Positions 9,264 to 16,358 of a DNA stretch of 16,358 nt are shown here, piece after piece. A program made the position numbers and the translations under genes. The stretch is from Euperipatoides rowelli (lineage: Eukaryota; Onychophora; Udeonychophora; Euonychophora; Peripatopsidae): the NCBI GenBank assembly GCA_003024985.2, contig PXIH01S0005033.1; one strand, given 5' to 3'. How positions within the stretch are numbered: the first letter of the stretch is position 1; every line of letters begins with the position of its first letter. The notes beneath the pieces are model-generated. The model was not told where the DNA came from. It ran no database searches and saw only the letters and a program-made list of their open reading frames with translations.

Positions 9264-9279
9264 TGTTAAAGGCTAAAAC

Positions 9280-10610
9280 TGATGCTTAGTAAACTTCAGA
9301 ATGTAGTTATTGTTGTTATCGCATTAGCAAATTGTTATGCTTTACGTCATTCTTTGAACTGACGCCTAATGATATTCACGAGACAGACTGTATATAAGTT
9401 TGTAAAACATAATCAACATAACTAAATAAATATAACTTATTACTAAAAGATTGGATCAACCCTTGATTACCGGTACTTCTATGTGATATTTTATAGTGTT
9501 TTAAGCAATTTTATCAGCACCGACTATCTCTTTGAAATTTAATTACCGTAAGTGGATCCTACTAGCAATTATATCGATTCCATTTCTTGATATAATTAAC
9601 AATTTAATTTTACTTATAAAAATATACACTATATTTCCTTAAAATGTTGTAAATATTTAAATTTATAAAGGAGGGAAATTACATTTAATTATATTATATT
9701 AATTTTTTTGGAACAAATAATATTTTTTTAAAAAAAAAACTTTTAAATTCCAGCTCTATTATATCAAAAAAAAAATATTAAAAAAAATAGACAACCTGTG
9801 CAATATAAAGTCTTACCTTGTAAATAAAGAAATGTTTACCTTTTAAAAATTTATTTATTTTAAAAATTATTTTTGCTTGAAAGAAGTTCAAGAATCTGTT
9901 TGTTGCCTACACTTTCTCAAGTACAAAGGGAAAAAAACTTAATTCAGAACCAGAAAATTATTGATCTACTTTATGTCCCTTTATAGTCCAATTTATTATG
10001 TACTCTTTCTCAAAATGTGGAGAGAACAAAATTTCTTTAAGAATTAAGAAATGACAGTCAATTATGATGTATTTGTAATAGTCCAATATATCACAAATAT
10101 AGAAGTGAGGGAAGACGTTAGTAGAACCCCTCTGAAGCCCTCTTTCCTAATTATTTGATGTGACCATCTCTAATATACACCCTTATAAAAATATGGAAAT
10201 GCTGGCAGGCTGCAGCTGGATCAGAAGATTAATTTTAGGGAAATTTAATTTAAAAAGTTCTAATATACTTTTGAATGACAAAGGAATTGGATTAGGGTGG
10301 GCATTAGCCTACTTCATTTTAATATATGGTAAATGGTATATAGAATTCATAACTTTTGACAAATTATTCACTAAAATGTGTTACATTTTCACAAATGTTT
10401 TTTTTTCATCAATTTTAATGACATCAAAATGATATCACATCAATATTTGATGTTAGACATCATACATACTTTAATGTTTTCATTGTATTTACGATAAAAG
10501 TATGCCAAAAATCAAATTATTTTATAATTGTCATTTGTCAACATTAATTTATTTAGCTGCATAAAAAAGAAACAATTGTCAAAATTAAAATGGTCTCCTT
10601 TTCTTTTCTG
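9280..10610. other. Strongly AT-rich non-coding stretch
   Basis: Homopolymer-rich sequence, especially 9600-9900. A 90-codon open frame on the plus strand (10160-10432) has no recognisable domain, and with this many frames such a length is expected by chance. CCAGCTCTATTATA at 9750-9763 matches the right end plus target of the 1.45-kb hAT element (8421-8434); see findings. Confidence 0.4.
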
Positions 10611-10619
10611 AAACAATAC

Positions 10620-10870
10620 TAAGAGATTATTGAAGCTGTGGAGTCCAGATGGAATGTGACCTGTCTCTTGTGTGAGTGTAACAAAAGCAATCCATTCTAA
10701 TGCTTTTTTATTAAATTAATTAGCAATGGATTATTGTCTAATCACTTGCTAATACTGACTGCCAGCATCTGCCATTGTGAGCAAATGCAATGTTTTGGCT
10801 TGATTTAGAGGTGCCTCGTCTTAATGTTGTCAGAAGGGGTAAAGTTATGACTCACACTTTCAAAAATGGA
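10620..10870. promoter_or_regulatory. Candidate conserved non-coding block with homeodomain-type sites
   Basis: The base composition is more balanced than the flanks and lacks homopolymer runs. Within 10689-10745 are TAATTAG (10717-10723), GGATTA (10728-10733, the Otx/bicoid-type core) and TAATCAC. AATCCATT (10689-10696) and AATGGATT (10725-10732) form a perfect inverted pair. Further TGACC and GACTCA words follow. Density of such sites plus composition is the only evidence; the regulatory role is inferred. No open frame of note. Confidence 0.27.
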
Positions 10871-10879
10871 GATTGCTTT

Positions 10880-12590
10880 TGGCCATTTTAAAGACAATTT
10901 TTAGACTTATAGTATGTAAAGTTTCTTGAAAGTTCTCTCAAATGATTCAATTTATTTTGAATTATAAAAATGAAAAAAAAATCAATATTTTTTTTTTAAA
11001 AGCCAATAATTGTTAATGACAAAAGCTATTTATTAATTTAAGATATTATAATGAAGGGACATTTTTTTAAGTAAAAAAAACAACAACAAAAATAAAACAT
11101 AAAAATGTTTACTCTTTAATTAAAAAAACAACAGATTATTATTTTTTTTAATTTATATGAGACCAAGCTGTAGCATTTGCTTTACAGATTAAACAAAATG
11201 TCAGTCTATGAACAAAGTGCTATACAAGCTACAGTCCCTAGTCTCACACATACTGAACATTTTTTCAGATTTCATGAGCATAATTGAGTAAAATAATTTA
11301 CATGTCAAATACAACTGAATTAAGAACTGTTAATATAATGACAATAAACAATGAAGGCTGGTGCAAATGATGACTAAGAAGCACACACAGTAATTGTATC
11401 TTCAGCAAAAATGAATGTTATATGTACCAAGCCGACCTAAGATCCATATTATTTGGTTTTATTGACATAGAATGTTATGATGTAACCAATATAAATGGAT
11501 ATGGGGTTATTTACATAGTGTTTATTGGTATAAAGGAAATATCGCAAATTTGATAAAAATAAGCAAAAGTAGAGTTCAAAACCAAAAAATGATGATAAAA
11601 AGACCAATAATCCCTTGAAGACAAACGTCAATGGCTCAGAAAGTAGGTTTATTGTTAACAAAAATTTGAAAAAGAAATAAAAAACAATGCTGTTAATTTC
11701 ATCCAATATATCGCATGCTCATTAGTGAAGCATTGAGTTGTTGTACAAGTATGATCTATCGGATCTGATCATCATAATCATCCAGGCATTGTAGCCTACA
11801 TGATGTAAACCAATAACCATACAAGTGCAGGCAGCTGTATTTTTTTAATCCTAGGATTATCTTATCTATAAATTATTTTTAGTAAATCTAAATTATCTGG
11901 AGGCATTTTTTAAGATGAAAATAAATAAATAATTCTGGTATTTTAATTATATGTAAAAAAAATTTAAATACAATTTATTGAATGAGTGAATCTTAGTTGT
12001 TTTATTTTAAATTTAGTTTTGTAGGCCAATTAAGTTTGTTTTAATGTATTATTCTTGCTTAAAAATCATAAAATTTTAAACAGTTGTGTATTACTTAGAT
12101 GGAGTTTATTTTTTTTAAATGGCACCCAAAGATGAGGTTTGGTTACAATAGTGTCATAAATAAGGGAAACATTGTAGAATTCATTTATTTACTGGTCTAT
12201 TGTCTGGTTATATTGCTTGACTTAGGATAGTTTTTAAATTAAAAATACACTGTTACCTGAAACTAAATTATCTTTGACTTCCCCCCTTCTTATTTATGAC
12301 TCAGTTAGCAAATATACATTGTATTTGCATGTATATACTTCTCTAATTAAGTATCTTATTGAGAGATTTTTTGTTGAATGAAGGGTATTACAAGTGCAGG
12401 CTATATGCAAAATTTTTTTCTTGCTCAATAAGGACCAGAAGGAAAAACACCATGTTTGCTCCTTCTTTTAGTGGTTTTCCATCCTATCATCTAAGTTTTC
12501 ATGAACCTTACATTATACAATCTTTCAGCAAAGTAAAGGCTTGACCGTATCAACTTATGTTTCTGCCTTTCGGTGCATTAATTATGATTA
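10880..12590. other. AT-rich non-coding stretch
   Basis: No gene seen. The 85-codon minus-strand frame at 11449-11706 is Phe/Leu-rich low-complexity translation of A/T-rich DNA, and a 61-codon frame at 12359-12544 has no recognisable domain. One inverted repeat in this interval is listed separately. Confidence 0.4.
11158..11246. repeat. Inverted repeat, 89 bp, possible miniature element or hairpin
   Basis: The left arm (11158-11174) has TGAGAC and CTGTAGC, and the right arm (11228-11246) has GCTACAG and GTCTCA. The arms pair over both blocks with a 2-bp length difference between them. No clear target duplication flanks it. Confidence 0.5.
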
Positions 12591-12596
12591 AAACGG

Positions 12597-12751
12597 TTAC
12601 TATAGCAACTACTGAAACCGTGCTCATCACAAGAAGGATGAAATTCAAATGAGAATTTATGAAGGAATATGATACTAGTGCTCTGCTTTAAAACAATGGA
12701 AACCGCTGTTTTGGTTGCTGGTGAATAACTTGACTGCAAGTCCAATTTTCC
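12597..12751 (+). repeat. Dispersed repeat, copy 2 (matches 6683-6832), MITE-like
   Basis: Aligns with copy 1 over ~150 bp in the same orientation. Here the ends are clearer: GTTACTATAGCAAC at the left, and the complement of the segment ending near 12727 reads GTTATTCACCAGCAACC. This suggests a ~131-bp inverted-repeat element, with GTTxCTATAGCAAC-like ends of a type seen in many animal MITEs, followed by shared flanking AGTCCAATTTT. A 61-codon minus frame (12578-12763) overlapping it is an accident of the repeat. Confidence 0.7.
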
Positions 12752-12759
12752 ATTAATAT

Positions 12760-13285
12760 CCATCTGACAAATTAATATTCCTCCATAACTTAAGTATTTG
12801 GAGATGTTCGTAATAATACTATAAGTATTATTATTGAGATTGTAATTAAATGTTGTTTTTTTTTGTCTTGGTTTGAGTACAAGGTAGCTATATTATAATT
12901 TATTAAAACATATATCCTGCATTTTAAGCTTGTATTACTGCTTTTAGAGCATTCATATTTTTTTAAAAAAAAATATGTTCAACTCTTTGTTGAACATGAT
13001 TTTTTATAATTTGTTTGTTCATCTTAATATGGTTAATATTTTGCATTTAGACTGTCAAATTTCTTATAAATAAAACAAAGGTTGAACCTGGCTACTTAAA
13101 AAAAATAGAATGACTTAGAAAAGAGACTCTTGTTCGTAATAATCTTTTAATGTATATTTATTGTTATTTTTTTTAAAAAAAATCCATCAGCTACCTAATT
13201 TGAAAAATGTATTTAATATTATGTAATAAATTTTTTGTTTAACAGTAGGCTATATATACAGTATAATATTCATTTTTTACTAAAA
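12760..13285. other. AT-rich stretch with short perfect hairpins
   Basis: No gene seen. ATGTTCAAC-tcttt-GTTGAACAT at 12975-12997 is a perfect 9-bp stem with a 5-base loop. It directly follows a near-perfect A/T palindrome, CATAT(T)n(A)nATATG, at about 12954-12977. Such A/T palindromes are common in this kind of DNA. Confidence 0.45.
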
Positions 13286-13289
13286 CATT

Positions 13290-13440
13290 GCTACCGGAGT
13301 TTGTGCCTAGAGGATTGTGAGTTCGATCCTCGGTAGCCCTGTTGTGGAAAGTCGGGAATTTTCTTTCCATACTAGTGCACATTGAGGATTTTATCGTCTC
13401 TGTTTATCTCTAGATTTTGTAGAAATACTCTAAGAATTGG
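13290..13440 (+). mobile_element. tRNA-like fragment, probable SINE remnant
   Basis: GCTACCG (13290-13296) and CGGTAGC (13331-13337) are perfect 7-bp complements, like an acceptor stem. GTTCGATCC (13321-13329) immediately before the second strand fits the B box and T-loop. The unit is only ~48 nt, with no A box and no room for D and anticodon arms, so it is not a normal tRNA gene. Downstream, GGAAAG...CTTTCC (about 13347-13368) forms another small stem, and the sequence runs without clear boundary to the next insertion. Best read as a truncated tRNA-derived SINE; a decayed tRNA pseudogene is the alternative. Confidence 0.5.
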
Positions 13441-13442
13441 AT

Positions 13443-13458
13443 TTATGGTGATGATTTA
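13443..13458. repeat. 16-bp target-site duplication, left copy
   Basis: TTATGGTGATGATTTA here is identical to 13759-13774. A perfect duplication of this length fits target-primed reverse transcription. Confidence 0.9.
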
Positions 13459-13758
13459 TTTTTTATTACTTTCTTAATTTCAACTATTTACAACTATTTA
13501 CATATTTACAGAATATAATACAAGCTGTCGTATCTGCATACTACAGTGATGCTATATCCGGTTCCAGTCCTTGGTCATCATGCTAGTTGTGTATTCCTAA
13601 TCTTCTAAATTCTATATCTTTATATTGCAAAGTCCGATTTAACTGCTTACTGGATGAATAATACCCTTAGTCCTTGGTCTTTCAGAAAGAAAGACTTTCT
13701 GACTTTCGGGTCGGACAGCACGAGCCTTGAACTCGGCCCGTGCCGACAGCTCATCCCA
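13459..13758 (-). mobile_element. SINE, 300 bp, minus orientation, with perfect 16-bp duplication
   Basis: Read on the minus strand, the element starts TGGGATGAGCTGTCGG, has a B-box-like GTTCAAGGC (13724-13732) inside a T-arm-like CGAG-TTCAAGG-CTCG stem, and ends in a TAAATAGTTG tandem repeat followed by an A-rich run (T-rich at 13459-13510 on the plus strand). GAGCTGTCGG near 13743-13752 could be a shortened A box. The head folds well: CAGAAAG-aaaga-CTTTCTG at 13683-13701 is perfect, and 13710-13747 pairs over 12 bp with a short bulge. Exact 16-bp duplications flank both ends. The tRNA origin is inferred from the B box and T-arm; the retroposon nature is well supported. Confidence 0.8.
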
Positions 13759-13774
13759 TTATGGTGATGATTTA
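13759..13774. repeat. 16-bp target-site duplication, right copy
   Basis: Exact repeat of 13443-13458, directly beside the SINE head. Confidence 0.9.
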
Positions 13775-15476
13775 AAAGCTTTTTAAGAAATTTGGCAGTT
13801 TCTGATAAATTATCTTGCTTGATGTTTATCCTATTTGAATAATAATAGAAATAATAATGATGCTTATTATTGCAGCAGGACTACATCTTGACAACTTTAT
13901 GTGGAGGGGAGGGGGAGATATTCTGACTAAAAATATAATTTTATTTGCACCCTCCTCCCATCCCTGAATAACAGAAATCAGAATCAACTTAGTAACAATC
14001 ATTGATACCAGTAGTGCAATTCTATCTAATATAATTTAAATTATTATTTGTATTGCCTTTTATTGGTGAATATTCTTTTCCAAATGCCACTTTTTATGGG
14101 GGTGGATAGGTGAGAAAGGATTATCAAGTGTGCAACTCTTTTCATCATCCCCTTATTTTCATAAAATTCTCCATGATTTTACATAGATGCAGTTGAGTTT
14201 ATAATTTTAAAGATTTTTTTTTCCTATTAATATTTTTAAGAAGAAACTAATTCTAAAATCTATCTGATAAATACACTATATATATAAAACTAGAAGTAGT
14301 AAAATATGAAATATATTATTTTGATTTTGAAGACAATTTGATGGATGTATTGATTTTGTAAGATCTTCATCAAAGAATATTCCTCCATTCTTCACTCCTG
14401 CTCGAATATTTTGAAAAGAGTATATTAGTGTTGGCTGTTTTATTAAAAAGTTCTTGAAGCTGTTATTGTTGCTGATATGTTTGGTAGATAGACTGGGGTC
14501 TACTGATTGTGTCACTCTTAAGCTAATCCAGGTGGGGATTAGTATGCTGTGATAAAAGGTCATCTAATTCATAAAGATTTAATTAGTTTTTAGTGTTGTT
14601 TTCTCACCTTTTCGTTGAGCTGCTTACTAGAGACTACTCAAACTTTTAATAACTTCTCATAATTAAGTCATTTCATGTTAGTTTGGTCTCTATGACAATT
14701 TTTTTTTTTAATTGCTTAAATTTTTCATTGTAATTGTTACTGATTTATTAAAAAAAAGGGAGATAGAGAGAGAGAAGAAATAGCTTTTAGACAAAATATG
14801 ATCAAGGAATTATAATAAGATTTATTTTTCAAATCTTAATTACATTCATTTATTAATATTTTTATAAATGTCTTACAAATTTTAACTGTGTCAATAATCT
14901 CCTCTTGAAGAGTGTAAGCTGCTTATTCTGCAAGAGGTTTAGAAACAATTTTATTGAGATGAAGCATCTTATAAGTTTATATAGCCTATAATTAACTTGA
15001 ATTTTAATGGTTGCAATGAATTATGTCAAATAAAAGCATAGTAATAGTAAACTGTTTCAAGCTTATTCTTGTAGTCAATATAGTTATAACTTTAAATAAT
15101 TTTAGGAATATTGAGGGAGGGATGGGTAGAGGGGGTATGAGGGGAGGGGTTAGTATTCTTATAAAGAAGTAATGTTTCTTACTTTTTTTTAAAACATATT
15201 TCAACGATTTCTTAAAAATCAATTTAATTTATTACCTTAACCTTGTAAATAAATATTAATTTAAATGTTGAATTTGTTTTATTAGTAAGATTTTCTGTGC
15301 ACTTTAAAAAAAAAGAATAATGGTTAAAATTTAGTATTACTTGCTGACTCAGTTTGATTTAGATTTTTTTGCCTTATTAAAAAAATAAAAATCCCAATTT
15401 AAATTTAATATTGCTGATTCCTCCATAATAATATGCATGCTAATAACTAAGCATCCGGGATTTTAAGAGCCAATAT
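13775..15476. other. AT-rich non-coding stretch with G-rich islands
   Basis: No gene supported. The 95-codon minus frame at 14276-14563 and the 72-codon minus frame at 15004-15222 have no recognisable domains. G-rich tracts lie at about 13902-13918 and 15115-15149, and a short GA repeat at 14758-14776. Confidence 0.4.
15115..15149 (+). other. G-quadruplex-forming candidate
   Basis: Six G runs of at least three (GGG-A-GGG-AT-GGG-TAGA-GGGGG-TATGA-GGGG-A-GGGG) fall in 35 bp with loops of 1-5 bases. This satisfies the usual G3+N1-7 pattern in an otherwise A/T-rich region. Fold and function are not shown by sequence alone. Confidence 0.7.
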
Positions 15477-15772
15477 CTACAGCAACGCCAATGTCATCCA
15501 TGTGTAAAAATTTTAGTTTGTAAAATGATGTATGTTTTATTCAATAGTAGCTTAAATACATAAATCACAAACGCATATGTGCTAACATTGATTTTGATTA
15601 TTTAATTGCAGAAATGTTTTGTAAAAATAAAATATTTTAAGCTGCTGGAATCACACATAATTAATAATGAAATCTTTATTTATTTGTGCCTATTGTCAAT
15701 GGTCAACTTTTGGTCTTAGCCAATCACATCAAATCTGATTTTTAATTCTGGATGACATTGGCGTTGCTGTAG
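15477..15772. mobile_element. MITE with perfect 24-bp terminal inverted repeat, probably TA-inserting
   Basis: The first 24 bases (15477-15500, beginning CTACAGCAACGCCAATG) are the exact reverse complement of 15749-15772. If TA is the duplicated target (15478-15479 and 15770-15771), the element proper is 15480-15769, 290 bp, with CAGCAACGCC ends, which fits a Tc1/mariner-type non-autonomous element. The interior is A/T-rich with no open frame. The perfect ends suggest a recent insertion or a strongly maintained dyad. Superfamily is less certain than the element itself, because a 2-bp duplication is weak evidence. Confidence 0.82.
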
Positions 15773-16358
15773 AAGTTGGATTTTTTTTCAACTTTTACGT
15801 TCCCCTCCCATTTGACTTAGTCAAATCAACCAATCACATTTTAGCACAACAATGACATAAATAAAATGGCCTTTTCACTGAACAAAATCCTGATATAAGA
15901 AACGGTTTGAGTTTCTTATAATCTACCACAAAGTGACGGCATAATTATCACTTTTAATAAATTTAGATTTTATTGAGTCAGAAATTTTCTATTTTAAGAG
16001 GGCCTTTTTCAGGCTGGGCCTACAAATTTAAACAAGTCTTCAACTTCTTTGGAATCATTCAAAAATATTTACAGTAGGCTAAAATATACTATAGCAAATA
16101 AGATTTTAGAGCCCTAATAAAAGTCAAATCAAAGAGTTTTATAGCTCATGTAATTAAAAAAAATTACTCCCCTACTAGAATTTTATTTTCTTGTTGAATA
16201 AAAAGGGCTGCTCAAAATACTGTATCTAGCCCCTCTAAATATAAAAATCTTTGTAGCTAGTGCAAATTACAGTGCCTATAATATCTAGTGTGCCGTTCGC
16301 CGCTTAGAATTGACTAAAATCTGCTTCTTAAAATCATGAAATATTTAGAGGGCGCTGA
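15773..16358. other. Non-coding stretch with small palindromes
   Basis: No gene seen. ATTTGACTTAGTCAAAT at 15810-15826 is a perfect odd palindrome containing an AP-1-like core. TATAAGAAAC-ggtttga-GTTTCTTATA at 15894-15920 is a perfect 10-bp stem with a 7-base loop. The window ends in GAGGGCGCTGA, a word often seen at the edges of dispersed repeats, but the element, if any, is cut off. Confidence 0.4.

Noticed and set aside
10160-10432. 90-codon open frame, plus strand
   Set aside because: No recognisable domain; ordinary A/T-biased residues; a few frames of this length are expected by chance in 16 kb.
11449-11706. Hydrophobic 85-codon frame, minus strand, resembling a membrane protein
   Set aside because: Phe/Leu/Tyr richness follows from translating A/T-rich DNA; low complexity, no defined topology or family resemblance.
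14276-14563. 95-codon open frame, minus strand
   Set aside because: The longest frame apart from the RT remnant, but with no recognisable motif, domain or splice context; could only be rescued by homology or transcript evidence.

Overview
The window looks like AT-rich, non-coding nuclear DNA (roughly 70% A+T by eye) from an invertebrate animal, perhaps an arthropod. There are no bacterial-style genes, no operons, no recognisable host exons and no RNA gene that is clearly functional. Open frames are short and none outside the retrotransposon remnants resembles a known protein. What can be supported is a layered set of transposable-element remnants: non-LTR retrotransposon pieces, non-autonomous hAT, Harbinger-like and mariner-like DNA elements, and tRNA-derived SINEs. 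A hemipteran or other insect is my best guess, because the reverse-transcriptase phrases resemble jockey/CR1-type elements common there. Other invertebrates are not excluded.

Layout. 134-385 is a weak candidate MITE. 1500-1845 is a less AT-rich block that could be conserved regulatory DNA. 2538-3297 is a 760-bp Harbinger-like element bounded by TTA duplications. From about 3998 to 5685 lie two abutting pieces of reverse transcriptase in opposite orientations: the part from the YxDD region to the C-terminus on the plus strand, and the part through motif A on the minus strand. The plus piece is split by a 436-bp non-autonomous hAT element (4621-5056) with an exact 8-bp target duplication, and removing that insertion restores the reading frame.

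6978-8429 is a second, unrelated hAT-like element of 1,452 bp with an exact TTATAATT duplication and repeated subterminal motifs. A ~155-bp dispersed repeat occurs at 6683-6832 and 12597-12751. tRNA-derived SINE material appears at about 9010-9263 (plus) and at 13459-13758 (minus, with a perfect 16-bp duplication), beside a tRNA-like hairpin fragment at 13290-13440. 15477-15772 is a young-looking MITE with a perfect 24-bp terminal inverted repeat. 10620-10870 is a second candidate conserved non-coding block with homeodomain-type sites.

Nothing here works together as a pathway. The window is best read as an intron or intergenic interval recording several rounds of insertion, nesting and rearrangement. 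I found no convincing new biological system. The most informative structure is the split, inverted reverse transcriptase with the hAT insertion nested inside it.
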